Source: Dasypus novemcinctus
Lineage: Eukaryota; Chordata; Mammalia; Cingulata; Dasypodidae
Length of the DNA: 64,000 nt
Direction of reading: 5' to 3'
Assembly: GCF_030445035.2 (NCBI RefSeq)
Contig: NC_080690.1
Coordinates: 33,320,796 to 33,384,795 of the forward strand
Positions 25,701 through 34,689 of this stretch are shown piece by piece. The position numbers were made by a program, and so were the translations under genes. The notes under the pieces were generated by a model. The model saw only the letters and a list, made by a program, of their open reading frames with translations. It had not been told where the DNA came from and searched no databases. Position 1 is the first letter of the stretch; each line of letters opens with the position of its first letter.

Positions 25701-28700
25701 AAGGGGGAAATGGAAAGGAGAAATGAGATTATAAGGCTGTGAATCTCTAAAAAAGAGTCTGGAGGTTGTCAGAAGGAATACCCCTATGTACAACTGAACA
25801 GAGTCTAAGAGACAGATAAGGTAGATACAACCCCAGGTATTGGTTCTTTTGAGGGATAAAGAGACCCACGGGTTCTATGGTCATGGCAGAAGGGGTTCAC
25901 TGCCATGACAGATGGCCCTTCTTTGGAGCTGGTGTTTCTGCGTGATGGAAATGGACTCAGAGGGGATCTCTTTTCACAAGACTTGCATGCTACTTTATTG
26001 GAATTGTAGTTGGTGCTGAGTTTAAGATATATGTAGGGGATTTGAATCTCTGGACTGATAATATGACACCCAGGCCCAGAGCCTCAACAGACTTCAGCTC
26101 CTACACTTTGACTTATTGGACTTACTCCACTCAGCTAACATGGAGTTGAAGAAGGTCAACCACCACAACATGGAGCCTAGAGTGTCTACAACTAGAAGCG
26201 GGAAGAGTGCATCCAGTACCCATGTGCAATCTAAGCCCTCACTTGACATAGGTGTGCAATGGACACAACCAATCCAATGTCCACAGAGGAAATGTGAAAT
26301 GGGTGTGGGAACGGTAGCCATGGGGGCTGCTGGGTGTGGGGAACGGGAGGAAGAGATGAGATGTGGAGGCGTTTTCGGGACGTGGAGTTGTCCTGGATAG
26401 TGCTTCACGGACAATTACGGGACACTGTAGATCCCCCCAGGGCCCACTGGATGGAACGTGAGAGAGTCTGGGCTATGATGTGGACCATTGACTATGGGGT
26501 GCAGTGATGCTCAGAGATGAACTTACCAGGTGCAATAGATGTATCACGATGATGGGAGAGAGTGTTGCTGTGGGGGGAGTGGGGGGCGGGGGCGGTGGGG
26601 TTGAATGGGACCTCATATATTTTTTTTAATGTAATTAAAAAATAATAATAATAAATATTTAAAAAAAAAAAAAAAAAAACACAGGAGAATAAAATTCACA
26701 AAATCCAGGCCAGGGTGAGGGTTGCCTGGGAAGAAGGGAAAGGACTTGAGGCGACGCTGTTCTTAGCATAGCCTCTCTGACGTCCGCACGGTAATGTTTT
26801 ATGGATGTGCCACACGCCCTTACGTCCACGCCACGTATTATATAACAAAACACAGGTTTTAAGAGCCCCCGGTCACAGCTCCTCTCAGCCCAGCCCTCGC
26901 ACGCGCTGCCAGTGTTGACCGCCCCCCCGGGCCCTCACTGACTCCGCAGGAGCCTCCGGGGACGGCAGCAGGGAGATGGCCACGCAGGCAGCCAGCCTGC
27001 CATCAAGGCCCTGCTTTACGTTGGCGAGGTCCCTGGGGGCCGGGTTCTTAAGTACTCTGTGCCACATTGTCCCTAATAGTAAAATAAGACAAGAGGACCT
27101 ATCCCTTGTGACAAGACTAAAAGAGGTTGCCGCCCCAAGGGCCTGGCACAGGCAGCCCTCAGCCACCCTGAGCTCTTGCCAGCCAGGCGAGGAAAACCAG
27201 GATGATGTGGCATCTGTAGGTGGCAGACCCACAGGGGTTGATGACGCGCTTCTCTCTTGCTTGGCTGCTAGAACTTCTTCACAGTAAAACATTTACCTCC
27301 CTAGGATGCCAGGAGGGACAGCAGAGGCCGTGTGGGAAAGTCTGCCTGCCTCCCGGCAGACCCCCAGAGCCCGTCTCTGCGGCCTCTTCCTGCACACCCC
27401 TCGCCATGCCGAGCCTGGTCCTTGGGGTGACCTGCTCTGCCAGCCCACAGCACTCTCTCCTCTGACCAGGAGGATCCACGGGGCCTGCAGTGCCACGTGC
27501 CAGCCCCGGCATGAAGGAGCCAGAGGCTGAGCCAGCAAAGCGAGGTGTGGGACGGGAGGGTCCAGGGCCCCCCGAGCTGGGCCAGCAGGGCTGGGAGCTG
27601 AGGGCAGGCCTGGGCCAGGCTGGACAGGGGTGCCGGGAAGCCGAGGCCCACTGCACCTGCCCCGGCCTGCGAGGGGCTCCTTTCCAGCTGGGGCGGAACA
27701 CGAGCCCGCCCCGGTGGGAGGCCTTCCGGATCCAGAGAAGGGGTGAGGCTAAGCCCCCCAGAAACCTCCCCCGCCTAAGCTGCGGCTCCCTCTTTTGCCT
27801 CCCTGCAGCCAGTCCTGGCCCACGGGACACCCCGTTCAGAGCCGAGGAGCCCGCTGCTGCCCGAGGGCACTCACATGGAGGTGTTCGGGAAGCTCGTGCC
27901 GTTTTCCTGGCTGACCGAGGGTGGGATCACATGGAGTCCGTACGCTGAGTGCTTGACAGCGAGGACGGAGAGCACCAGGAGGGCCGGGAACCCTGAGGGC
28001 GGGACGGGGGCTCAGGAGACCCCGGAGGGGAGCTGGCTCCGGGCCCCTAAGACTGCTAGAACAGGTTCCACTGGGCCAGGGCGGGGGACTGTGCTGGGCC
28101 CCTCAGCCCCCGCCACGCGGTCCGGCTTCAGAGCAGTTAGCCTGGCGGTCTCAGGGGACACTGTTCTCCACGAGGTTAGTGGTGACTCTAGGGGAACGGC
28201 AGTGGCAGTGAGACTGGGAGGTGGCGGCCAGGGGCTGTGCGGAACAGAGGTAACGCAGAAAGGGGCTAGGATGGTGACGGACGAGCCAGGGATGGTGGTG
28301 ACAGATGGGGGTGGAGACAGGATGAGGATGGGGAGGTGGGAATGGTGGCGGGGAGAACGTAGTGAAAATGAGGGGTAACAGCGATGGTGCAGGTGGAGGT
28401 GCGGGAGGAGGGGGTGGGGTGGCATTGGTGGAGGGGCTGGAAGTCGTGGAGGTGGTAGTGGGGGGGGCATGTAGTGAAGACAGGAGGGGCTGGCGCCCTG
28501 CCCTGCTGGAGACCTCGGGGGGCAAGCGGGGAGGGGCGCCACGCTTACCCCAGCCCAGCACGCAGAGTTTGAGCACGTAGCGGTGGATGTAGATGTTGTA
28601 GACACGCCCGAGGAGCAGGTAGAGGTTGAAGCCCTCGATGGCCATCCAGGTGAGGCAGGTGAGCAGCGCGTAGTGCAGGGCGGCGGCCAGGACCACGCAC

Positions 28701-31700
28701 GCCGGCCCGGGCACGGGGCGCACGGCCAGCAGGGGGCTCAGCAGGAAGGCCACGTTCAGGAGCAGCACGGAGAAGTGCAGGTTCAGATGGATGCACGCCA
28801 CGGAGTCGCTCTGCTTCCTGCAAGCGGGAGCGTGGCTGGCCCTCCACGGCCTGGGGACACCTGCAAGGGAGGGCCCCGACCGCCACCCCCCGGCTCACAG
28901 ATGCACAATGACCAGGAAACTGCCGAGTCGACAAAGGGCAGGGACCCAACAGCGGCCACGCGGTGAGGCAGTTCTCCTGCCTCGGGCTCCTCTCGGGGAG
29001 ACCAAGCGGGAAGGAAGGGAGGTGCTGGGCAGCAGCGGGATGGGCAGCCAGGCACTGTGGCAGGGGCTACCTGGCATGGAAGTGCAGCAGGATGGTGAGC
29101 AGCGAGGCCACGATGGAGACGCTGCAGCCCACGAGAGAGATGTACGTGAGGGGCGCAAGCAGCTCTGCAGGAACCGGGGTCGGGGAGAGTTGCTGCAGGG
29201 GGAAGGGGTGCTGAAGGCCAGGAGGAGCGCAGAAATGCCTCCCGGACTCAGTCGGAGGGACCTCGGGGGGACCTCGGCTCCACGTCCCCTTCCCCACGGT
29301 CCCAGCTTGAACGAGGCCATGAAAGACATCGTAGGTTTTGCCCACCCCAGCGCCTCCACCCCCCTCTCTGAGAGCCTCCATATGGCTCTGGGGGAGCTCC
29401 CCACACACACACCCTCCAGGCACACGGCTTCCCCCCACCCCCCTTCTCCCAGTGTGCACAGGCAGGTGCACCAGGCTGGCCTATTAGAAGCCCTCCTCTC
29501 CTAACCACAGTTACTGGTTTTGGGATGGGCATGTGTGCCGGTCTGAGTCTTTTGTGGACCCCAGAACATTGTGTTCTTCAGCCAACCCTTTCCTGGGCAT
29601 GTAAACCTATCGTGTGTGGGAGCTTTTACTTAGATTGAGTTAATTCAATTAGATCACTTCAGGTAAGGGCCTGTGATTAGACTGCGGGGCACAGGGTGGG
29701 TCCTAATCCTTACTGGCATCTTATATAAACGGAAGTCTACAAGCAGAGACAGGCAGAAAGAAGTGGCAGAGACAGAGAAGCACCCAAAAGCTGGAATCAC
29801 GGGAAGACTGAAGCCCAGGGGAGGCCACTTTAGCCAGACGCTGAAGGAGACGAGGCTGGGAAGAAAGGGGAGACAAGCCATGTGCAGGATGGCCCACAGC
29901 TGAGCTCGGAGAGAGCGGACTGGAGGAGAAGGAAGGCCGAGACTGGCCACATGGCGCCTTGCCACGTGGCAGGAACAGGATCGCCAGCACCAACCTTCCC
30001 CAAGGCAGCAGCTCTGATGATGCCTTGATTTGGACTTTTTCACAGCCTCCCAACTGTAGGCTTTTAAACTAATAAATTCCCCCTTTAAGAGTCAACCCAT
30101 TTCTGGTCTATCACATTGGTAGCTTTCAGCAAATCAAGAGAGCACGTGACACGTGCTAGGCTGGTGAGGCTCATTCCCAAGACCTTCACTTGATAAAGAG
30201 AAGCTCTCATTCCACTGACCTAAAAGCTAGGACATGAACCAGAAATTTCTAGTAGTCATATTGTCATCCCATAGGAAGATCCTGCCTGTGAGTAAAGTCA
30301 GCACAGAGCAAGCACAGCTAAGGATAGAGACAGAGTTCTGTCTTGGAGATACTGTTTGAACCCCTGGATCCAGCCACTCCTGAAGCCTGACCCAGTGTTT
30401 TCGAGAACATGAGCCCCTAAAGCTTCCCTTTTTGGGTTGGATGTTCTGTCTCTTGCACCAGGCTTTGCCGTGCTCCTCTGCCCTGGATGGGGGGCCCTCT
30501 GCAGCTCTGACCTCCCTCACCCAAGCTGGATGCAAACATACCATGAGAACAGCAAAGTAGCTGAGGTGGCTGCAGCGGCAGAGCACCTGGGCAGGTGAGG
30601 GCTGCTCTGTGCGGCAACCCTCGGTGCTCCAGGCGCCCCCGTTGATCTTGCTGGCTCTCTCCTTCCAGAAGACGCAGGCCACTGTGTAGCCTTCCTGGGG
30701 AGAGATGCCGGGGTCAGTCAAAGGGGCGCAGGGGAGGAGCTGCGGGTCAGGCCTGGGAGTCACGGGGACCACGGCAGTTCCACTGCATCCTCGTCCAGAC
30801 TTCACCAGGGACTGGGGGCTTTGGCCTCAGACAGAAACAGATTCTAGCTCCACCTTCACCGTGGACTCTCAGCGTGAACTGGGCAAGTTGCCAAGCCTCT
30901 CTGAGCCTCCGTTTCTTCATCTGCAAAATGGGATTGTTTTCCATCACAAGGCTGATGGAAAAATTGAAGGTGATGAGGAACCTCGAGTGCCCACCCCTGG
31001 GCTTATCCCCAGGAGGTGCTCCCTAAGCAGCGGGCCCTGCCCCTTCCTAGGCCCTATGGGAACAAGAGTGGTTCACCGCCGGGGAAGAGAGAGACATCCG
31101 CAGATGACTCCGACCTCAGGCCATGCGACAAGGGAATGGAGGTGACACAGGCAGCGCCACAGCAATCCAGAGAGGAAGGGGCGGAGGAGGCCTGGGCGGG
31201 GAAGGGGCTGAGGCGCTGAGAGCTCAGAGGATGCACTGGATCTCGACAGACTGGAGCAAGGCTCTGCAGTGGAGGGGACTGCAGGGACAAAGGCCCAGGG
31301 CGGGAAAAGGATGGCAGTGAAATCGGGAAGGCAGAGCAGTCGGGGAGCTGGGGCTGAAAGGCGGAGAAGCCAAAGCAGAGAGCCAGGGGCAGCGGAGCAG
31401 AGGCAGCCGGGGCTCGCGGGCCCAGCAGCCCTCTCCCCCACTTCCAGTGTCAGCACTGGACCTCCGTGGGGGCCCCTCTCTCCCAGGGCAGGTCTGGTGG
31501 ATCTGACTCCACTCTGTCTCGTGTGACCCAGACCCGGCCAATTCACACATGCCATTGCCCTGACCAAGCAACTGGTTCAGGGAGAGACCTGCAGGACTCC
31601 GTTCTGGTGGGGGCGAGCCTGCTGGGAAGGAGGGAAGGAAGCCCGGCGCTTCAGCAGCCATCTTGTCACAGAGAGGAAAGCGAAAGGAGGAAAGCATTGC

Positions 31701-34603
31701 TGAGAGACGGAGAAAGACCGAACCGTGATGACATTGGCTCCACCCTTGGAGTCAGCCCTTCCTGAAGCCATGACACCCCTGGACGTTTCAGTTACGGGGT
31801 GAAAAAATTCTCCTTAAACTGGCTTGAGTTAGTTTGCTATCACTTGCAGCTGAAACCATCCTGACTCGTGCCATGAGTAAGAGCATCTCCGTCCTGATGT
31901 GAGTGGGGATTATTTCTTTGGCAGGAATTTTCCAAGTTGATTGATTTTAAACAGTCTTCAAAACCTTTCAGTGGTTGTTTCCAAGATGGCCCCACAGGTG
32001 TGGCCATGGTCAAACGAATGCTCGACCGGAGCCCCGCAGAGAGAAGGGGTGGGTGAGAATGGGGCGCCCCCACAGTACCAGGCTTTGGTTGTGCCAGAAG
32101 CTGATGTTGATCGGCTCCTTGAGGTCGTGCACGTGGCCGTGGTCCAGCCGGGCTCCCAGGACATAGTTATTGAGCAGAAGTGACTTGTTGTCATCCTGGA
32201 AGGGCAGAAGGGAAAGGCCTGAGGTCTGAGAGCCCCCTCCCGCCCCTCCTCCCCAGGTGAGAGCAGACAGCATCCCTCTCAGGCGCACGAGCGGCCACCT
32301 CCCGGCCTTGGCACATGCGGCCCCTTCCCCTGGAAAGCTGTCCTCCCGAGAGCCCGGCTCCCCCTGCCAGTGGGTAGTGCATTCCAGCCTCAGAGCACCC
32401 GCCTGCGCCTGGTCCTCCATCTCGCCACCACCCGAAGCCTCTTTCAAAGCCCAGGTTAAAAGGCACCTTCTCCAGCAGGCCTCTTGGGCTGCCCACTGGG
32501 AACGCGCTGGAATGCACCCAGACTCATCCACTGCTTTGCATCTCCCCGGCTATAGCCAACCTCGAGCTAAAAATTAAGTCTCTCCGGTCCTGCTCTAAAC
32601 GCTGAGGCGCAGACCTCTCTGAGAGCAGGGACCTTGTTACCTTCTTGCTGTCCCCAACAGCACACCGTAGGCATGTAGGTCTTATGTGCAGATCTTAATT
32701 GTGCCTCCCTACTCTGCTAACGCTGGTGGGGAAACTGAGGTCCAGAGAGGAGCAGTGGCTGGCCCAGGCTGCACAGCAAATGACCTCCAGCCCCTGCCTC
32801 GCTTGGGGCTGGCCCCCCTGCCCAGAGGCCAGGCGGTGGCGGGGCATGGATGCCCGCAGCGCTCCCGGGAAGGGGCCAGGGGAGCCCCGGCAGCCAGCAG
32901 CCGCCCTCCTGGTCCCTCCCTGGGCACTGACCTGGAAAAAGAAGGAGGTGAAAAAGTAGACGCAGATGAGGCGCAGCTCCCGGGGGCGGCGGGTCCGGCA
33001 GGCGTTCCGGGTCAGCTCTGCTGGGAACTGCATGGCGTGCGGGGCCACGGCCTGGGGAGGGCCACGGAGAGGCGGGTCCTGGCACTCGAGGCCGCCCGGG
33101 CTTCGTGGTCTCCCCCCCGCGGGGCCTTCCTAGCCTGCTCTTTCCCTCCTCCGAGCCTCTCCTCTCCGGCTGCACCTCCTCCTAATCTTCCCAAAGCCCC
33201 AGACCTGCCCTCCACCCTGGTCTTACGTTAGTATCTGTCCACCGCCTGGGGCCCCGGGAGCCCAGTGCGGGGCCAGGCGGCCAACAGGCACCCCACACGG
33301 GTCCCCCAGGAGCCAGCCCGCCCCCAGGGACCCGCCCCGGCTGCTCCCTGTTACTCTCATGAGGACTATCTGCCCCTTTCCCAAAGGAGGAGCCACGCCT
33401 GACCCGGCTCCCCCTTCCCTCCCCGCACGACCGCCTGACCCGAAGGGTTGGCTTCAGGATGGAGCTGCTCAGGGAGAGCCCAGGGAAGTCGCAGTCCAGC
33501 CTGAAGGCCAGAGACTGGATGCTGTATGTCTGCAGGGTCAGGTTGGGGCCTGAGAAACTGGCGTCCAGCAGCAGGCTCTCGAGGCGGCAGACACACCTGG
33601 AGGAGGGGAATGGAGTGGGGTGGGGGGGGCTGGCCGTGGAGGGCAGAGCCTCGAGTGGGGCTGGGGCGGGTGAGGGGGTCTCTAGACAGCTGGGCAGGCC
33701 TGTCCCTCCCACCCCTGGACCTTTGCACACACAGGTCCCTCCCTACCCCACCCATCCCCTTCTCCTGATCCGCTCCTGGTCAGGTCCCATTTTGTCACCA
33801 CCTCCTCCAGGCAGTCTTCCCTGACCCCTCCCCTCTGTGTGAGGTGCCCCACAGCCCCTGTGCTTCCCCAGCTCATATCCCTGCTCCACCACCACCCAGA
33901 GCTGCTCGGCCTTTGGGTCACAGATCCTGGAGAACCAGCCAGAGTCTTAGAGCCCCTTCCCAGAAAAACAGCCAGGGGAGTCTGCACCCAGTTTCATGGC
34001 ATCCCTGGGCAAGAGGCCCCGCCCTAGACAAGCGCTATGAGGGCAGCGGTATGTCCTGCTATGAGCCAGGCACGCAGTAGGTGTTCAATAATGGAGGGCC
34101 GAATAAACGAACAGTTACACTGTCTACTCTGGGCCACCCCTGGACCACCGACTCAAGGTGTAGGCTGGGAGCGGGAGGCACAGGGGACCCCTAGCAGGCA
34201 GGACGGACGTCCAACTCACTCGGTACAAGGGGCCATTCTCCAGACAGGGGAGTTCATTTTCTTCTCCATGTTCTCCATAAAGTCCTGGACTTCCTGGTAG
34301 GCCTCTGTGGGGCGTGAGAGTCAGACCTCCACCCACCTGTCCTGGGCCGCCCGGCCGCAGCCCCCGGGCCTTCCGCCCCAGCCCCAGCGCTCTACATCAC
34401 GGAAGCAGCTGCGCAGGGCGGCTCGGCAGCCCCTCCACGTCCTCTGGATTGAGGCCCCTGCCTTTCACATCACAGCCACGGGCCTGGGGTAGGCTAGTCC
34501 CCCAGTGCAGTGGAGCCCCCTTACCCGCTGTCCCGCTCTGAGAAGTCACGAGGCAGAGGCAGAGGAGAAGGGCCTCCCAGTGATCCACGCCCTGTGTTCT
34601 CAT
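16676..34603 (-). CDS. ADGRG5: ADGRG5 (GPR114), adhesion G-protein-coupled receptor G5, complete 11-exon coding region
   Basis: Plasma-membrane adhesion GPCR of the ADGRG1/3/5 cluster. Coding exons are 34603-34525, 34304-34220, 33596-33440, 33051-32932, 32195-32079, 30694-30542, 29192-29071, 28817-28549, 27992-27875, 17421-17144 and 16782-16676. Every junction is AG/GT and every phase closes, giving 534 residues against about 528 in human as I recall it. Features in order: signal peptide near residues 8-25; short GAIN region; GPS with Cys193, 213, 225 and 227 and the cleavage triplet His229-Leu230/Ser231; tethered agonist from Ser231; TM1 about 250-274; TM2 288-309; TM3 319-343; TM4 358-381; TM5 416-439; TM6 460-482; TM7 485-510. 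Cys318 and Cys408 can form the TM3-ECL2 disulfide. The closest human match recalled is ADGRG5, for example the TM3 stretch [20 protein letters not shown] and the C-terminal SSSQ.TQ. No stop or frameshift is seen. A 5' non-coding exon probably lies above 34622 but was not located. Confidence 0.95.
17144..17421 (-). CDS. ADGRG5: ADGRG5 coding exon 10: TM5, TM6 and most of TM7
   Basis: Acceptor ccccgcag directly before ATGC. 278 bases encode [18 protein letters not shown] (TM5 entry), the basic ICL3 [18 protein letters not shown]6 [20 protein letters not shown] and TM7 [12 protein letters not shown]. Donor gtaggg. The exon is GC-rich, so long but meaningless frames overlap it on both strands. 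Confidence 0.95.
18080..18260 (+). repeat. MIR SINE in ADGRG5 intron 9
   Basis: 'atgacctcattcaatccc', 'gaggaaaccgaggctggg' and the following tail match MIR with substitutions. Confidence 0.75.
18491..18919 (+). repeat. DAS-III SINE with an extra 3' segment, in ADGRG5 intron 9
   Basis: The SINE body ends in (aaat)n near 18882. About 20 non-SINE bases (gatctaagcacaccttt) follow, then a second A-rich tail. The flanking duplication aaaacacaggaga lies at 18478-18490 and 18920-18932, beyond the extra segment. The whole unit therefore inserted together, as in a 3' transduction. Confidence 0.85.
18934..19465 (+). promoter_or_regulatory. L1 5' UTR promoter with GC-rich tandem units
   Basis: The YY1-like caagatggcg is 10 bases from the element start, the usual L1 position. 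From 19160 to 19455 about seven imperfect units of 40-50 bp repeat the pattern gccgagcc...gccgcggcgggcggcgggcgg. Tandem promoter monomers are known in rodent L1. Here the same idea is inferred from layout only. Confidence 0.7.
19748..20215 (+). pseudogene. L1 ORF1 C-terminal remnant (RRM and CTD), N-terminus missing
   Basis: The open frame runs from a stop at 19688-19690 through [20 protein letters not shown] to the natural end at 20215. It matches L1 ORF1p from the coiled-coil end through the RNA-binding RRM ([20 protein letters not shown]) and the C-terminal domain ([20 protein letters not shown]). The first in-frame ATG is at 19748, leaving 155 residues against about 340 in an intact ORF1p. 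The trimerising coiled coil is absent, so a functional chaperone trimer is unlikely. Confidence 0.85.
20296..24114 (+). CDS. L1 ORF2p: endonuclease and reverse transcriptase, intact
   Basis: 1272 codons from the family-typical ATG ([20 protein letters not shown]) to TGA, against 1275 in human L1. The frame is open a further 32 codons upstream, but that lead has no homology. The AP-like endonuclease has Asn14, Glu43 (QETHL), the GDFN loop and SDHSG. The reverse transcriptase has [28 protein letters not shown] and the catalytic FADD at residues 700-703 (22393-22404). The Cys-rich tail CWRGC...HCWWEC is present near 23680-23735. ORF2p nicks TT/AAAA targets and copies RNA in place. No disabling change is visible. 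Confidence 0.95.
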   Translation: MATINNSLNVITLNVNGLNSPIKRFRLGHWIRKYDPSICCLQETHLRPRDSWRLKVNGWKTIIQANNNQKKAGVAILISDKIDFKCETIVRDKEGYYILVKGKICQEDRTIINIYAPNKGASKYVRQTLEKLSERIDASTIIVGDFNTPLSTLDRTSQKRITKETKHLNSILEELDLIDIYRSLHPNTAGYTFFSSAHGTFSKIDHMLGHKERLNEFRKIEIIQNNISDHSGVKLEICKGQRPRLHTTIWKLNSTLLEKQWVKEEISKEINDCLETNDNDNTTYQNLWDAAKAVLRGKFIAINSYIKKEERAEIEELTAHLKELEKQQQSNPTGRRRKEITKIRAELNEIENKKALEKINKTKSWFFEKINKIDKPLARLTKKKREKMQIHKIRNEKGDITTDPTEIKTIIRGYFEKLYSNKNDNLEEMDKFLEIHKQPILTKEEIDDLNKPITSKEIESVIKNLPTKKSPGPDGFTGEFYKTFRKELTPILLKLFQKIETEGTLPNSFYDANITLVPKPNKDTTRKENYRPISLMNLDAKILNKILANRIQQHIKRIIHHDQVGFIPGMQGWFNIRKSINVIHHINRLREKNHMIISIDAEKAFDKIQHPFLIKTLQKIGIQGNFLNMIKSIYEKPKANIVYNGEVLKSFPLKSGTRQGCPLSPLLFNIVLEVLARALRQEPDIKGIQIGREEVKISLFADDMILYIENPERSSTKLLELINEFSKVAGFKINAQKSVAFLYTNNEQDQEEIKKQIPFTIVNKKIKYLGINLTKEVKNLYIENYTRLFKEIKEDLNKWKNIPCSWIGRLNIIKMSILPKLIYTFNAIPVKINTAFFKELEKLTMKFIWNRKRPRIAKDMLKKKNEIGGITLPDFKTYYKATVVKTAWYWHKERHTDKWNRIESSDIEPHVYSHIIFDKATKPSQLGENGLFNKWCLENCIAICRRMKEDYHLTPYTKINSRWIKDLNIRAKTIKTLESSVGKHLQDLVIGNGFMNITPKARAAKEQIDKWDYLRIKAFCTSKEFVKKVKREPTQWEKIFGNHISDKRLITCIYKELIYLENKKINNPFKKWEKDLNRHFSKEEIQMAKKHMKKCSKSLAIREMQIKTTMRYHLTPIRLAAMKKTVEYKCWRGCEERGTLIHCWWECRRIQPFWRTVWQFLKKLSIDLPYDPAIPLLGIYPSDLKTRTQTDICTPMFIAALFTIAKSWNQSKSPSADEWINKMWYIHTMEYYSAVRTNTLQSHVITWMNLENLMLSEATQALKDKYYMTSMI
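24115..26675 (+). repeat. L1 3' UTR, 2.55 kb, with G-rich tract and A tail
   Basis: A G-rich strand (24167-24365) follows the stop, as in many L1 3' UTRs. The last 1.15 kb recurs at 4915-6065 and, in older form, at 35090-36360 and 49107-50003 (minus). It is several times longer than the human L1 3' UTR of about 0.5 kb. Confidence 0.85.
26690..27874. other. ADGRG5 intron 9, upstream part, unique
   Basis: GC-rich intron sequence between the L1 and exon 9. No exon or classified repeat is seen. Overlapping long frames lack homology. Confidence 0.5.
27875..27992 (-). CDS. ADGRG5: ADGRG5 coding exon 9: TM4 and ECL2
   Basis: Encodes [20 protein letters not shown] and an extracellular loop with the sequons NGT and NTS. 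It ends two bases into Ile407, donor gtgagt. It is separated from exon 10 by the 10.45-kb intron that holds the L1 and SINE. Confidence 0.94.
28280..28475. repeat. Degenerate GGTG-rich minisatellite in ADGRG5 intron 8
   Basis: Irregular repeats of gatggtgg, gaggtggg and ggaggtgg with no fixed period. Purine/GT strand bias on the plus strand. Confidence 0.6.
28549..28817 (-). CDS. ADGRG5: ADGRG5 coding exon 8: TM2 to start of TM4
   Basis: 269 bases. Acceptor gcttgcag, donor gtaagc. Encodes [20 protein letters not shown] (TM2), then Cys318, then [20 protein letters not shown] (TM3), and ends VLKLCVLGW entering TM4. This is the most family-diagnostic exon and points to ADGRG5 rather than ADGRG1 or ADGRG3. 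Confidence 0.96.
29071..29192 (-). CDS. ADGRG5: ADGRG5 coding exon 7: stalk and TM1
   Basis: Begins [12 protein letters not shown] after acceptor ccctgcag and runs through [20 protein letters not shown], the first membrane helix. It ends two bases into Arg278. Donor gtagcc. A second AG (tcctgcag) lies inside the exon, but using it would drop the QLSPTPVP segment that human retains. Confidence 0.93.
29540..30115 (+). repeat. MaLR/MLT1-like solo LTR in ADGRG5 intron 6
   Basis: Runs from 'gtctgagtcttttgtggacc' through 'gatgatgccttgatttggac', 'aataaattccccctttaaga' and 'caacccatttctgg', the order seen in mammalian MaLR LTRs. No internal region. Confidence 0.6.
30542..30694 (-). CDS. ADGRG5: ADGRG5 coding exon 6: GPS autoproteolysis site
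   Basis: 51 codons in phase 0, starting [12 protein letters not shown] and ending [13 protein letters not shown]. It carries the four GPS cysteines, two tryptophans and the His-Leu-Ser cleavage triplet at residues 229-231. In this family autoproteolysis before Ser/Thr frees an N-terminus that acts as tethered agonist. Here that peptide would begin SYFAVLM. Serine replaces the threonine I recall in human, and both residues support cleavage. Confidence 0.95.
30835..31000 (-). repeat. MIR SINE in ADGRG5 intron 5 region
   Basis: Reverse MIR tail: 'gcaagttgccaagcctctct', 'gcctccgtttcttcatctgc', 'aaaatggg'. It lies in the intron between exons 6 and 5. Confidence 0.75.
31001..32078. other. ADGRG5 intron 5, unclassified part
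   Basis: No exon, splice-bounded frame or clear repeat seen. GC-rich with spurious open frames on both strands. Confidence 0.4.
32079..32195 (-). CDS. ADGRG5: ADGRG5 coding exon 5: GAIN domain
   Basis: 39 codons in phase 0: [20 protein letters not shown], then [14 protein letters not shown]. Contains the NIS and NQS sequons. Acceptor cccttccag, donor gtactg. Matches the human [16 protein letters not shown] and [10 protein letters not shown] blocks. Confidence 0.93.
32230..32790. repeat. L2 and MIR fragments in ADGRG5 intron 4
   Basis: 'aaaaggcaccttctccagcaggcctcttggg' region and 'agcagggaccttgttacc' follow L2. 'ggggaaactgaggtccagag' (about 32729-32790) is MIR. Confidence 0.6.
32932..33051 (-). 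CDS. ADGRG5: ADGRG5 coding exon 4: GAIN domain
   Basis: Exactly 40 codons, phase 0 at both ends. Encodes [20 protein letters not shown] followed by a beta-strand-rich stretch ending FFFQ. Donor gtcagt. The MQFPAELTR block is near identical to the human protein. Confidence 0.92.
33440..33596 (-). CDS. ADGRG5: ADGRG5 coding exon 3: GAIN-domain start
   Basis: Acceptor cctccag. Residues 56-107 include [10 protein letters not shown] and [20 protein letters not shown], very close to the human ectodomain. An N-glycosylation sequon NLT is present. The donor used is gtcagg, which is weak, but it is the only nearby GT that keeps phase 0 with the next exon, so the exact exon end is slightly uncertain. 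Confidence 0.86.
33730..34100. repeat. L2 fragment in ADGRG5 intron 2
   Basis: 'cctccaggcagtcttccctg' and, at the end, 'gagccaggcacgcagtaggt' with 'gttcaataa' match the L2 3' end. Confidence 0.7.
34220..34304 (-). CDS. ADGRG5: ADGRG5 coding exon 2: N-terminal ectodomain
   Basis: Acceptor ccccacag, strong donor gtgagt. It encodes residues 27-54 and two bases of codon 55, beginning [16 protein letters not shown] and ending APCTE. This aligns with the human ETWEELLSYMENMQ region. It is a charged, probably helical segment before the GAIN core. Confidence 0.88.
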
Positions 34604-34622
34604 CTCCTCCCAGGACTGGGTC
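34525..34622 (-). CDS. ADGRG5: ADGRG5 coding exon 1: start codon and signal peptide
   Basis: A polypyrimidine tract ending in gggcag suggests an acceptor just above 34622. The ATG is at 34603-34601 and the donor is GG|gtaagg. The 79 coding bases give [26 protein letters not shown] cut at one extra base, so the exon ends in phase 1. The hydrophobic core LLLCLCLV fits a secretory signal. In human the protein starts at the Met aligned with Val6 here, so this copy must start five codons upstream. The reading frame is also open above the ATG up to the inferred acceptor. Confidence 0.85.
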
Positions 34623-34689
34623 CTGCCCAGGAAGAAAAGGTACACACCGCTGTAGTACAGTAAAAGGGCGACTTCTAACTCCTAGCCAT

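Larger units (their letters stand above)
18934..26675 (+). mobile_element. Near full-length L1 retrotransposon, antisense in ADGRG5 intron 9
   Basis: 7.74 kb. In order: 5' UTR beginning 'gggggaggcaagatggcggc' with a YY1-type site (18944-18953) as in mammalian L1 promoters; GC-rich tandem units (19160-19455); T-rich stretch (19466-19560); ORF1 remnant (to 20215); intact ORF2 (20296-24114); 2.55-kb 3' UTR; A tail (26661-26679). A 14-bp duplication, aaaacacaggagaa, flanks it at 18920-18933 and 26676-26689. The perfect duplication and open ORF2 mark it as young. The missing N-terminal half of ORF1 argues it is not autonomously mobile. Confidence 0.95.

Noticed and set aside
18934-26675. L1 ORF2 as host gene or domesticated protein
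   Set aside because: It sits in a complete L1 context with 5' UTR, A tail and target duplication, so it is a mobile element.
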